Source: Pedococcus sp. 5OH_020 (GTDB taxonomy: Bacteria > Actinomycetota > Actinomycetes > Actinomycetales > Dermatophilaceae). From it: DNA of 64,000 nucleotides. Location of the stretch: contig NZ_JAPYZV010000012.1 of NCBI RefSeq assembly GCF_027812955.1, positions 1 through 64,000 of the forward strand, written 5' to 3'. This document shows positions 8,541-16,522 of the stretch, in pieces. Within the stretch, counting starts at the first letter, position 1, and the number at the start of each line of letters is the position of its first letter. A model generated the notes under the pieces. The model had not been told where the DNA came from. It ran no database searches and was given only the letters and a program-made list of their open reading frames with translations. A program made the position numbers and the translations under genes.

Positions 8541-9932
8541 CTATCCACCGGCAGACCGGACGCCCAGCTCGTCGAAAGCTGCATCCACGCAGTCCATGAA
8601 GAGCCCGACGTCCGTCACTGAAGCCGGGTCAATGGTGAAGCCGACCGTGCAGGTTCCGTCGTAGGAGACCATCACGGCCATGATGGGTATGCCGGGTAGC
8701 GGCCCGAACCCGTAGAAGCGTTCGATCGGTACGCCAGCGAGGTATAGCGGGCGCTGGGGCCCCATGATGTTGCTCGCCTGGAGGTCGACCCGTCTCGCGT
8801 AGGCGCCGAGCGCCACCGTTGCGAGGCGGGAGGGAACGTGGTGCACCAGTGGCGCCAGCCGCAAGGGAGCGTCGACGCCGGGTTCCTCCCGTCGCGCCAC
8901 GACCAGCTCGTGCACCAGCCGCAGCCTCTCGCGCGGGTCGGACACGGAGCACGGGCCAGGGATGACGCCGGCGCTGAAGTGGTTCCCGCTGCGCTGGGCG
9001 GCATCCCGGGACACGTTGATGGGAAAGGCGACAGGAATGTCGAGGACGGGCGCGCCCGACCGCTCGTGATACGCGCGCAGGCCACCGAGGAGCGCGGTGA
9101 TGAAGACGTCGTTGACCGTCGCCGACTTGGTCCGGGCCACCGAGCGCATCGACGCCAGAGGCACCTCCAGCACCGCGAAGGTCCGCTCGCGACTGCGCGA
9201 GCGCAGCAGTGGCGAAGGCTCTGCGCCGCTGGAGCCGTAGGTGCGCAGCACCGAGCGGGCGTACTGCCCAGCGTCGGACAGGGTTCGAACCGGTCTCCAG
9301 GAGGCGTCCATCGCCCAGCGCGTCATCGAGTCGGCACGCCCTTGTCGGATGGACATCAGCTGGCTCGTCGTCCGAACCCAGCGTTCGCCCGCAGTTCGGA
9401 GTGCAGACCTGCGAGGGTCGGGCGGCGTGGGTGCCTCTCCTCGAGTCGGATGCGGTTCGGTATCCAGCAGGTTCGCCATCATCTCGACGGTTCGCAGGCC
9501 GTCGGCGACCGCGTGGTGGACGCGTAGGAGGACGACCGCGCGCCCACCCTTCACGCCGGTCACCACCGTCACGTCCCAGAGCGGCTTGGCCGAGTCGAAC
9601 GGTGTCGTGGCAAAGGTGGACGCCATCTCGAGTACCGCGGTCAACGACCTGTCGCCGGGCGCCCCCACCCAGCGGATGTGGCCGCGCGCCTCGAAGGAGT
9701 CGTCGGGGACCCAGGTCTGGCGCGGGCGCGTCACGCCTGTCTCGCAGACCCGCTGCCGCATCCGCGGCACAGCGTTGGAGGCCCGCTCGAACGCCTCCTC
9801 CAGCGCCGTCGCGTCCGGGACGCCTTTCAGCACGAGCACCGAGCTCATGATCGCGCGCGTTGAGGGATCGGCATCTCCCTTGAGGAGCAGCGCGTCCAGC
9901 GGCGCGACCAGGTCCGCGAGGTAGTGCGACAT
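8541..9932 (-). CDS. Wax ester synthase / diacylglycerol acyltransferase (WS/DGAT) family protein
   Basis: A 463-residue acyltransferase that would move an acyl group from acyl-CoA to an alcohol or diacylglycerol at the membrane. The catalytic HHxxxDG motif is present as HHAVADG. The C-terminal half has the family segments VNDVFITALLGGLR and NIMGPQRPLYLAG. ATG 9932 follows AAGGAG by six bases. In actinomycetes this family makes storage triacylglycerol and wax esters. Its operon mates (ligase, PhaC-like enzyme, hydrolases) support a storage-lipid or acyl-exchange role. The gap to the ligase upstream is 52 bases. Confidence 0.88.
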   Translation of the reverse strand: MSHYLADLVAPLDALLLKGDADPSTRAIMSSVLVLKGVPDATALEEAFERASNAVPRMRQRVCETGVTRPRQTWVPDDSFEARGHIRWVGAPGDRSLTAVLEMASTFATTPFDSAKPLWDVTVVTGVKGGRAVVLLRVHHAVADGLRTVEMMANLLDTEPHPTRGEAPTPPDPRRSALRTAGERWVRTTSQLMSIRQGRADSMTRWAMDASWRPVRTLSDAGQYARSVLRTYGSSGAEPSPLLRSRSRERTFAVLEVPLASMRSVARTKSATVNDVFITALLGGLRAYHERSGAPVLDIPVAFPINVSRDAAQRSGNHFSAGVIPGPCSVSDPRERLRLVHELVVARREEPGVDAPLRLAPLVHHVPSRLATVALGAYARRVDLQASNIMGPQRPLYLAGVPIERFYGFGPLPGIPIMAVMVSYDGTCTVGFTIDPASVTDVGLFMDCVDAAFDELGVRSAGG

Positions 9933-9984
9933 AGATGCTCCTTCGTGGGGATGGAGGAATCGGCACTGGACCGACGGGCGGGGG

Positions 9985-11592
9985 TCAGGCAGGCGCCTCG
10001 GCATGGTCGCGAAGGCCGGCGAGGACCTGCTCGCGCAGCACGAACTTGCGGATCTTGCCGCTGGGCGTTCGGGGCAGGTCGGGGCAGGAACGAAGCCCTT
10101 CGGGGAAGAACTGCGTCGCGACACCGCGCTCCCGCAGGAAGGCCGCCAGCTCAGCGAGTGTCGGCACGTCATGGCCGGACCTGGGCACCACGCAGGCGCA
10201 GGCCGTCTCACCCAGGCGCTCATGGGGAACCGGCACGAGGGCCACCTCCCTGATGGCGGGGTGCGTCAGCAGGAGGTTCTCGATCTCGACGACCGGGATG
10301 TTCTCGCCGCCTCGGATGATGAGGTCCTTGGTGCGACCGCTGATCCGCAGGTGCCCCTCCACGTCCAGGAGGCGTGCGCGGTCGCCCGTCTTGAGGTGCC
10401 CCGAGTCCGTGAAGCCGTCCCGCGTGAGGTCGTCCCTCTTGTAGTAGCCATGGAAGAGGCCAGGCCCCCGGATCACCAGATCTCCCTCCTCGCCCACCGA
10501 GACCGGCTTGCCGTCGACATCGACGATGCGCACGTCGGCCCGGCCGGCAGGACGCCCGTCGCTGGTGCTGGCGAGGGCGGGTTCGTCAGTCACGGACGTA
10601 CTGGTGCCGATCGGATACTCGCTCATGCCCCATCCGGACACGACGCGGGTGTGGTGCAGCAGCAGGGCTCGCTCGATCAGAGTCGGCGGAATCGGCGACC
10701 CCGCGCACACGAATGTGCCTGGAAAGGCTGCCTCCTTCCGCTCGGCCGCGGCGTCCAGCAGGTCGCTGAGGAAAGGCGCTGCCCCCATCGTGAAGGACAC
10801 CGAGTAGCGGGCGAACAGGTCGAGGGCCTGCTCAGCGTTCCACGTCTCGAGAAGGACGACGTCACCGCCGCCCTTCAGCGGCATCAGGATCCCCCACGTG
10901 AACCCGGTGAGGTGCCCGAACGGTGACATCACCAGTGAGGTGAGGCCCTGGCCGAGCCCGGCGTGAGCGACGAAGTCGTCAATGGCCGCGGTCATGGACC
11001 GGTGCGAGTGCATGACGCCCTTGGACTCGCCCGTCGTGCCGGAGGTGAAGGCCAGCACCGCGAGGTCGTCGGTTGCTGCCGCCACCGGCTCGACCGGAGG
11101 CGCCCCGGTGCCCGTGACCAGGGACCCGCTGGAGATGACCCGCTCGGTGGCGCTGTCACCCACGCAGACCACGTGCTCCACGTGAGGCAGCTCGTCGGCG
11201 ATCCCTCTCGCCATCGCTGCGAAGTCGTACCCGCGGTAGGTCGAGGGCGTCACCACGATCCGACACTGGGTGCGCTCGAGGATGAAGGAGAGCTCACGCT
11301 GTCGGTAGATGGTTGTGATGGGGCATACGACTGCTCCCAGCCGAAGGGCCGCGTAGGTGTAGACCACCGCTTCGGTCCAGTTGGGCAGCTGCAGGCAGAG
11401 CACGTCGCCCGGGCCCAGCCCCAGGGCTGCGAGCTCCGCGCTCACCATCGCGACCTGCGTGTGCAGCTCAGCACGGGTCAGCTCGACCCAGTCGCTGCCG
11501 TCACGGACGCCGGCCAGGGCGCGCTCGTCGGGAGGGCCGGAGGTGATGGCGCGTTCGAACGAGGCGAACAAGGAGTCGTCAGGCGTCGGCAT
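9985..11592 (-). CDS. Acyl-CoA ligase (AMP-dependent synthetase)
   Basis: A 535-residue ANL-superfamily enzyme that activates a carboxylic acid with ATP to an acyl-adenylate and then the CoA thioester. The P-loop-like motif is FTSGTTGESKGVMHSH, the hinge is SGRTKDLIIRGGENIP, and the catalytic C-terminal Lys lies in TPSGKIRKF. The start overlaps the end of the PhaC-like gene by 14 bases, so translation is probably coupled. It would supply acyl-CoA to the WS/DGAT enzyme downstream. Chain length or ring preference cannot be read from sequence. Confidence 0.9.
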   Translation of the reverse strand: MPTPDDSLFASFERAITSGPPDERALAGVRDGSDWVELTRAELHTQVAMVSAELAALGLGPGDVLCLQLPNWTEAVVYTYAALRLGAVVCPITTIYRQRELSFILERTQCRIVVTPSTYRGYDFAAMARGIADELPHVEHVVCVGDSATERVISSGSLVTGTGAPPVEPVAAATDDLAVLAFTSGTTGESKGVMHSHRSMTAAIDDFVAHAGLGQGLTSLVMSPFGHLTGFTWGILMPLKGGGDVVLLETWNAEQALDLFARYSVSFTMGAAPFLSDLLDAAAERKEAAFPGTFVCAGSPIPPTLIERALLLHHTRVVSGWGMSEYPIGTSTSVTDEPALASTSDGRPAGRADVRIVDVDGKPVSVGEEGDLVIRGPGLFHGYYKRDDLTRDGFTDSGHLKTGDRARLLDVEGHLRISGRTKDLIIRGGENIPVVEIENLLLTHPAIREVALVPVPHERLGETACACVVPRSGHDVPTLAELAAFLRERGVATQFFPEGLRSCPDLPRTPSGKIRKFVLREQVLAGLRDHAEAPA

Positions 11593-12703
11593 CAGTGCTC
11601 CTGGTAGGGGTGGGGGGTTGCCCGGGTGCTGCGTGGCGTTGGAGCCAGTCGACGACCGTCGGCACGGTCAACCGGCGGGCGACTGATCCCATCAGCGCGC
11701 CCGCATGGCCCCCCGGTACGCGCAGGACCTCCAGATCCTTCGAGCCGAGCTTCTCCTCGAGGGGATCGGAGTGGCCGCGCGGGACGAACTCGTCACGCTC
11801 TGCGACGACGATCAACGTCGGAATGGTGATCCTGGCCAGGTCGACCGCCTTCCCCGCCAGCCGCGCCGTCCCCTGCACCAAGGCGTTGGCCTGGACGTAG
11901 TCCTGGGTCAGCTGCAGGAACGCCGGGCCCGCCATCGCCCGGTGGTTCCAGGCCCAGTGGTTGACCGCCCGATGCGACTCCATGTAGTCGTCTCGCCACA
12001 GGTGCTCCCACAGCGTGACGTACTGCACCAGGTCGGCAGTGGGTTGCAGGAGTCGGAACATGGCGCGCATCGCGCTCGCGGGGACAAGCCCAGTCGTCTC
12101 GTCTATCGCGTCGGACGGTGAGATCCGCCCGTCCCGGTAGCCACCGAGAAAGGCCGGCGAGTAGTCGAAGTCGCAGGGCGGCGTGAACAGCACGAGGTTC
12201 CTCACCGGCAGGGTCGAGTCGCTCCCCAGGAGAAGGAGGGCCATCAGCGCGCCCATGCAGTAGGAGCCTAGGGAGACGCCCGCAGCGCCAGCCGACCGAC
12301 GCACCGCGTCCAGGGCAGGAACGAGGTAGCCGTGCAGGTAGGTCTCCAGGGTGTGGTCACTCTCCGCGGCCTCGGGCGCACCCCAGTCGAAGAGGAAGAC
12401 GTCGAACCCCTCGGCCACGAGCCGCTCGGCCCAGGAGTTGCCGGGATGCAGATCGAAGATCGCCGAGTCGCCAACCAAGCCGAGCATGAGCACCAGCGGG
12501 GGGCCCTGCCGGACCTGCGCGTTGCGGTACCTCCAGAGCCGCGCCTTGCCGAGCGACCACACCTCGTCCTTCGGGGTGGTGGCCACCTGCGGCGGAGGTC
12601 TGCGTGCCACGAGCTCGACGCCTCGGCGCGCCCTGAGCTGGGTGCGCCATACCTCTCGCTTGATGGCCTGTGCCGCATCAACGGCAGGGGCCAAGGGCCT
12701 CAC
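11579..12703 (-). CDS. PhaC-like alpha/beta hydrolase (polyhydroxyalkanoate synthase family)
   Basis: A 374-residue alpha/beta-hydrolase with PHA synthase features. The nucleophile elbow is LGSYCMGALMALL with Cys in place of the usual Ser, as in PhaC. The acid is Asp in ERDEFVP and the base His in GGHAGAL. The downstream segment NHWAWNHRAMAGPAF resembles class III PhaC proteins. The start is GTG 12703, overlapping the stop of the small upstream gene in a GTGA arrangement. It may polymerise hydroxyacyl-CoA or act as a thioesterase-like paralog; the short N-terminus argues against a class I synthase. Confidence is high for the fold and moderate for the reaction. Confidence 0.75.
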   Translation of the reverse strand: MRPLAPAVDAAQAIKREVWRTQLRARRGVELVARRPPPQVATTPKDEVWSLGKARLWRYRNAQVRQGPPLVLMLGLVGDSAIFDLHPGNSWAERLVAEGFDVFLFDWGAPEAAESDHTLETYLHGYLVPALDAVRRSAGAAGVSLGSYCMGALMALLLLGSDSTLPVRNLVLFTPPCDFDYSPAFLGGYRDGRISPSDAIDETTGLVPASAMRAMFRLLQPTADLVQYVTLWEHLWRDDYMESHRAVNHWAWNHRAMAGPAFLQLTQDYVQANALVQGTARLAGKAVDLARITIPTLIVVAERDEFVPRGHSDPLEEKLGSKDLEVLRVPGGHAGALMGSVARRLTVPTVVDWLQRHAAPGQPPTPTRSTDADA

Positions 12704-13008
12704 GTCGAGTCCGGACGGTCGTTCTCGGCTGCCTCCAGGGATCGGCGCAGCGCCGACATGTCGCGTTGCACCTCGCCCAGCTGTCGTCGGAGCTGGCGGA
12801 CGTCACCGTGGGTCGGCAAGCCGGCGACGTGCAGCCCCCACGCGGCCAGGTTTCCCACTGGGGACGACACCAACCGGGTGGCCTGGCGCAGGCTCTGGAC
12901 GAGGATCTGGAAGTCGGGTGAGCTCGTGGTCGCAGCCAGCCGCGGGGTCACGCGTCCCTCGACACCGTCGAAGGCGCGGCGCCAGGCCGGGGAGTTCGCG
13001 GGCGCCAC
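12700..13008 (-). CDS. Small coiled-coil protein beside PhaC-like gene (possible phasin/PhaE-like partner)
   Basis: A 102-residue hydrophilic protein. Residues about 72-95 form a heptad-like helix (DVRQLRRQLGEVQRDMSALR), after a middle region SLRQATRLVSSPVGNL. GTG 13008 is chosen because it follows the hydrolase stop by one base and has GAGG upstream; an earlier ATG at 13056 would overlap that gene by 47 bases. The stop overlaps the GTG of the PhaC-like gene. Small helical proteins often accompany class III or IV PHA synthases (PhaE, PhaR) or coat granules. I infer such a role from position only; no family signature is certain. Confidence 0.6.
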   Translation of the reverse strand: MAPANSPAWRRAFDGVEGRVTPRLAATTSSPDFQILVQSLRQATRLVSSPVGNLAAWGLHVAGLPTHGDVRQLRRQLGEVQRDMSALRRSLEAAENDRPDST

Positions 13009-13009
13009 G

Positions 13010-13981
13010 TCAGGCCTCGTCCGTGCGGAGCCGATGGAGGCGGCGGACGAGGGCACTCGTCACCGCCATCGGGTGCGCACTGCGGGGTGCCGATCTCAGG
13101 TACTCACCCAGCTCGGCTCTGGTGACCGCACGCGCGCTTCGCCATGCCATCGTCCGGCCATAGTTGGCCGACCCGAAGAAGTCGGCCACGATGTCGCCCG
13201 CACCCGACGCCGGGTCGTGGAGGAGGTAGTGGCCCCAACCGTCGAAGACCCTCAGACGTGCGTGTGGCAGGTGCGCCGCAAGCAGCGCGGAGTTCGCCAT
13301 CGGGACGAGGTGGTCATCGGTACCACTCATCACCAGCGTGGGCTGCGACAGGCGGTGCAGCCACGGCAGGCTGTGGAAGGTGGAGAACGCGCCCATCTGC
13401 AGCGCGTACCCGAGGGGAGACGGCGCGGCCTCGCGGTGGAAGGCCGCGGTCTGCTCCCGGACGCGGTCGCTGGCCTTCTCGGCTGGCGCGAGGTCGATCA
13501 TGCTCATCGCAGCCACGTACCCGGACTTCGAGTAGTGCCGAACGGGGGTCGTCACCGCCAGCAGAGCGCGCAAGGCACCGGGGACGGCACCAGCTCCACA
13601 CGACGTGCAGGCCAGGACCAGGCGCCGCACCAGCTGCGGCCGCGTGAGCGCCAGCCGTTGCGCGACTGCGCCGCCGAGGGAGTATCCGAGCACGTCGACC
13701 CGCTCGTGCCCTGCGGCGCGAACCACCTGCTCGGCGGTCTCGGTGAGCAGGTCCATGGTGTAGGGACGCAGCGGCGTCTGCGACCGCCCGGCGCCAGGGG
13801 CGTCGAACGTAATCACCTCGAAGCCGCGCAGCTGCTCGAGCAAGGGTGACCACGTCGCGACGTTCCCGCCCAAACCATTGATGAGCAGGACCGGCGGGCC
13901 CTGACCCTGCACGCGGAACCGCACGCGGCGCTCGGCAACGGCCGCAAAGCGGTCCTCGACCGCCTCCACCCGGGCCCTCAC
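13010..13981 (-). CDS. Alpha/beta hydrolase (PHA depolymerase/esterase-like)
   Basis: A 323-residue serine hydrolase. The oxyanion segment is INGLGGNVATW, the nucleophile lies in GYSLGGAVAQ, the acid in SGTDDHLVP and the base in GWGHYLLHD. The arrangement and the LINGLGG motif resemble intracellular medium-chain PHA depolymerases. The start overlaps the GNAT gene stop by four bases, and the stop lies one base before the small coiled-coil gene. Its place next to a PhaC-like gene suggests turnover of a hydroxyacyl polymer or ester. An ordinary esterase role is not excluded. Confidence 0.75.
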   Translation of the reverse strand: MRARVEAVEDRFAAVAERRVRFRVQGQGPPVLLINGLGGNVATWSPLLEQLRGFEVITFDAPGAGRSQTPLRPYTMDLLTETAEQVVRAAGHERVDVLGYSLGGAVAQRLALTRPQLVRRLVLACTSCGAGAVPGALRALLAVTTPVRHYSKSGYVAAMSMIDLAPAEKASDRVREQTAAFHREAAPSPLGYALQMGAFSTFHSLPWLHRLSQPTLVMSGTDDHLVPMANSALLAAHLPHARLRVFDGWGHYLLHDPASGAGDIVADFFGSANYGRTMAWRSARAVTRAELGEYLRSAPRSAHPMAVTSALVRRLHRLRTDEA

Positions 13982-14544
13982 GCGGACACCTCCTGGAGGC
14001 CGAGCACGGCAAACCGCCCCTGCTGGTCATCGACCCTGTGGGTCAGCAACAGGAGGTCGTGGAACCTGCCCTCCCCGTCCCGGACGAAGTCCGGCAAGAG
14101 CGCCTCCGGTTCGAAGCCGAGGTCCTGGAACATGGCCACCAACCCTTCCTGCTCAGCCACCACCTCGATGTAGGCGTGGGAGCACCCCCACTGCAGAGCC
14201 GTGATGAGGGCGGCGCGGGCCAAGGCCCGCCCCACACCCCGACGACGCTGACCCGAAGCAACGAGCACCCGCAGCTCGGCGACGTGCGACGACCAGCCCC
14301 GGCCGCGAAACACTCCGGCAAGGCCGACGATCTCACCGGTCGGTCCCACGGCCACCAAGCGGCGTGAAGCCGGCTCCGCGAGCATGGTCACCCACCCCGT
14401 GTCGGAGGCGTCCAGAGCCTCCTTGAGGAAGCGTCGCTCCCCCTCGGGCACGGCAGTGACGAAGCGCGCGAATGCCGCCGCGTCGGCAGGCGTGAGGGCA
14501 CGCACGCCACGAGGGTGTCTTGGCCCCGCCTCAGGCTCGAGCAT
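13978..14544 (-). CDS. GNAT-family N-acetyltransferase
   Basis: A 188-residue GNAT protein. The acetyl-CoA pyrophosphate loop is seen as SGQRRRGVGRALARAAL (Q/RxxGxG/A type), preceded by the beta-4 strand AELRVLV. It is the first gene of the minus-strand lipid operon and its stop overlaps the next start by four bases. The ATG lies only six bases from a good -10 box, so the mRNA is probably leaderless. The acceptor substrate is unknown. GNAT proteins can modify acyl-CoA synthetases, which would suit the ligase in this operon, but that is inference. Confidence 0.82.
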   Translation of the reverse strand: MLEPEAGPRHPRGVRALTPADAAAFARFVTAVPEGERRFLKEALDASDTGWVTMLAEPASRRLVAVGPTGEIVGLAGVFRGRGWSSHVAELRVLVASGQRRRGVGRALARAALITALQWGCSHAYIEVVAEQEGLVAMFQDLGFEPEALLPDFVRDGEGRFHDLLLLTHRVDDQQGRFAVLGLQEVSA

Positions 14545-14550
14545 GCACGA

Positions 14551-14579
14551 ACTGTAGGTTTCCCTCTAGAAAAAGTCAA
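14551..14579 (-). promoter_or_regulatory. Promoter of the lipid operon, predicted leaderless
   Basis: On the minus strand TTGACT (14579-14574) is followed by 17 bases and then TACAGT (14556-14551), a good sigma-70-like pair. Six bases separate the -10 from ATG 14544, so transcription should start at or within a base or two of the start codon. No Shine-Dalgarno sequence is present. Confidence 0.65.
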
Positions 14580-14593
14580 ACCTTTACTTAGAG

Positions 14594-14608
14594 TGACTCG
14601 CTGAGTCA
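14594..14608. promoter_or_regulatory. Perfect palindrome TGACTC-GCT-GAGTCA between divergent genes
   Basis: Six-base perfect arms flank a three-base centre in the 149-base gap between the GNAT operon and the SDR gene. The element lies upstream of the -35 of the leftward promoter. An imperfect larger inverted repeat (TTTACTTAGAG near 14583 and CTCTAAAGCAAA near 14625) surrounds it. It is a candidate operator for a dimeric regulator; which one is unknown. Confidence 0.5.
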
Positions 14609-14638
14609 GTTGCTTTCCTTCTTGCTCTAAAGCAAACT

Positions 14639-14645
14639 GTCTGAC
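14639..14645 (+). promoter_or_regulatory. GTCTGAC site upstream of SDR gene
   Basis: GTCTGAC followed directly by TAAT, 49-55 bases before ATG 14694. The same core is found in other promoters of this locus (33264, 35010, 38092 and 46019). It overlaps the weak -10 candidate ACTAAT. Read as a FadR-type half-palindrome, GTnnnAC. Confidence 0.4.
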
Positions 14646-14693
14646 TAATGGACGAGCCATCGGGGCTGGTCGCCGCTCACCGAAGGAGTCACC

Positions 14694-15437
14694 ATGTCGG
14701 ACCTCGCTGGAAAGAACGTGCTCATCACTGGCGCCCTGGGCACGATCGGGCAGGCCCTGGTGGCTGGCTACGCGGCGGAGGGTGCGAATGTCATCGCCCT
14801 GGACCGGCCTGACGCCCCGAGCCCGCAGGAGACGCTCGACGCGGTCGCTAAGGGCGTGCGTTTCGTCGGCTGCGACCTCAACGACCTCACGCGGCTGGAG
14901 AAGCAGGCGACCGCGCTGGCCGAGGAGGTCGGCGGCATCGACGTGCTCGTGAACAACGCGGCGCTCGTGATCTTCAAGCAGCACACCGAGTTCACGATTG
15001 CGGAGTACGAGGACCAGGTGCGGGTCAACTCCTCCGCCGTGTTCGTCCTGTCCCGCGTCTGCTCCGAGGCGATGAAGAAGAAGCGTTACGGCAAGATCGT
15101 CAACATCACCTCTCTCACGCTGACCGGACGATGGGACGGCTACGTCCCCTACATCGCGTCCAAGGGAGCGATGTACGGCCTGATCAAGGGCATGGCACGC
15201 GAACTCGGCGCCAGCCTCATCAACGTCAACGGCATCTCCCCCGGCGCCGTCCTGTCCGAGGCCGAGTTCCGGGACCGGGGTGACCAGCGCGAGGAGTACC
15301 ACCAGTGGATCCTCGAGAACCAGAGCCTCAAGCGCCGGATCGAAGCCGTCGACATCGCAAACCTCGCGGTGTTCCTCTCGACGTCCAAGGCCGACCTCAT
15401 CACGGGCCAGAACATCCAGGTCGACGGCGGCTGGTAA
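14694..15437 (+). CDS. Short-chain dehydrogenase/reductase (SDR)
   Basis: A 247-residue classical SDR. The cofactor motif is TGALGTIG, the NNAA motif is present, the catalytic Ser is in NITSLTL, and Tyr-Lys are in YIASKGAMYG. The C-terminal GQNIQVDGGW closes the fold. The start has AAGGAG. It is the only rightward gene before 24471 and is divergent from the lipid operon. A GTCTGAC site upstream suggests common control with the acyl-CoA genes. It probably oxidises a hydroxy intermediate; the substrate is unknown. Confidence 0.88.
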   Translation: MSDLAGKNVLITGALGTIGQALVAGYAAEGANVIALDRPDAPSPQETLDAVAKGVRFVGCDLNDLTRLEKQATALAEEVGGIDVLVNNAALVIFKQHTEFTIAEYEDQVRVNSSAVFVLSRVCSEAMKKKRYGKIVNITSLTLTGRWDGYVPYIASKGAMYGLIKGMARELGASLINVNGISPGAVLSEAEFRDRGDQREEYHQWILENQSLKRRIEAVDIANLAVFLSTSKADLITGQNIQVDGGW

Positions 15438-15477
15438 GCGCCGCCAGGCAGGCTCCGGGACCGGAGCCTGGCCACGG

Positions 15478-16428
15478 CTACGCCTCTGAGGAGTACCAGT
15501 CGATGACGCTCCGCAGGCCCTGCTCGAGCGGAACGCCGTCGCCCATGCCCAGCACCTGGGCCATCCGCGTGCGGTCGGCCGCCTGGTAGCGGGTCCTGCT
15601 CTCGTGCCACACGAGCGACTCGGGATCGCCACCATAGAAGCCAACGAGGGTGGTGTAGATGCGCTCGGCCGTGACCGACTCCCCCACCACGTTGACGGCC
15701 AGGTCGACACGAGCGGAGTCGAGCGCGCGAACGCAGGCGAGCGCGACGTCGTCGACGTAGACGAGACCGTGCCTGGAGTCCCGCGTCCAAGGGACCTGCG
15801 GAGTCGAGTGCGTATCGAGGGCCTGGAGCACCTCGAGCATCGTCGCATTGTTCGAGCCCACGCTGACCCGAGGTCCATAGATGGTCCCGAACCGCAACGA
15901 GAGGTAGCTCGGACCTCCCGAGCCCGCGAACGCCTCGAGGTAGGCCTCCGCGGCGAGCTTGGTGGCGGCATACATGTTCAGCCCACGCCCGGTTCCGCCG
16001 GTCTCGGTCTCGCGGAAGGGGAAGCGGTCGGGATCCGCGAACGCCCCGTAGACCGTGTGAGAGGACCCGAAGACGAAGCGCTGGACACCGTGCCTGGCGG
16101 CTCCGGCAATCAGGTCGTAGGTGGCGTCGACGTTCACCTCGTGTGAGAGCCGACGGTTGGAGTCCGAGGACTTGGAGCGCACAGCAGCCAGGTGCACCAC
16201 GTGAGAGACACCCTCGAGCAGCCGATCGAGGGTGCTGGCGTCACGCAGGTCCGCACGCTCGAACTCCACCTCGGGGTGTGCGGCCAGCGTCGCCGAGCGC
16301 TCGTTCTCGACCACGTCCACGGCCCGGACCAGGCGGCCTGTCCCGGCAAGCATCTCGACCACCCTCGACCCGACGAAGCCAGCCCCGCCAGTCACCATCA
16401 CACGATCACGCACCGTCTCGCTCACCAC
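15478..16428 (-). CDS. NAD-dependent epimerase/dehydratase-family protein
   Basis: A 316-residue extended SDR. The N-terminal MVTGGAGFVGSRVVEML binds NAD, and the catalytic Tyr-Lys pair is in YAATKLAAE. GTG 16428 (a GTG-GTG pair) is the likely start, behind a GAGG-like site. It is the last gene of the minus-strand acyl-CoA operon, 94 bases beyond the MaoC gene. Extended SDRs act on nucleotide sugars or on hydroxy-ketone acids and steroids. In this setting a dehydrogenase of a CoA-linked or alicyclic intermediate is as likely as a sugar epimerase. Confidence 0.82.
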   Translation of the reverse strand: MVSETVRDRVMVTGGAGFVGSRVVEMLAGTGRLVRAVDVVENERSATLAAHPEVEFERADLRDASTLDRLLEGVSHVVHLAAVRSKSSDSNRRLSHEVNVDATYDLIAGAARHGVQRFVFGSSHTVYGAFADPDRFPFRETETGGTGRGLNMYAATKLAAEAYLEAFAGSGGPSYLSLRFGTIYGPRVSVGSNNATMLEVLQALDTHSTPQVPWTRDSRHGLVYVDDVALACVRALDSARVDLAVNVVGESVTAERIYTTLVGFYGGDPESLVWHESRTRYQAADRTRMAQVLGMGDGVPLEQGLRSVIDWYSSEA

Positions 16429-16522
16429 AGACCCTCTTCCTCGGTGCCTACCTCGCTGTCAGGTGGGCCGTTGCTGATATTCCTGTCCGCTCTTACTCTT
16501 CTGACATCCCGTGGAACGCCGT

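Noticed and set aside
14388-15971. Long minus-strand frame over the SDR at 14694
   Set aside because: The plus strand has all SDR motifs and a ribosome site; the minus frame is Arg/Ser-rich with no motif.
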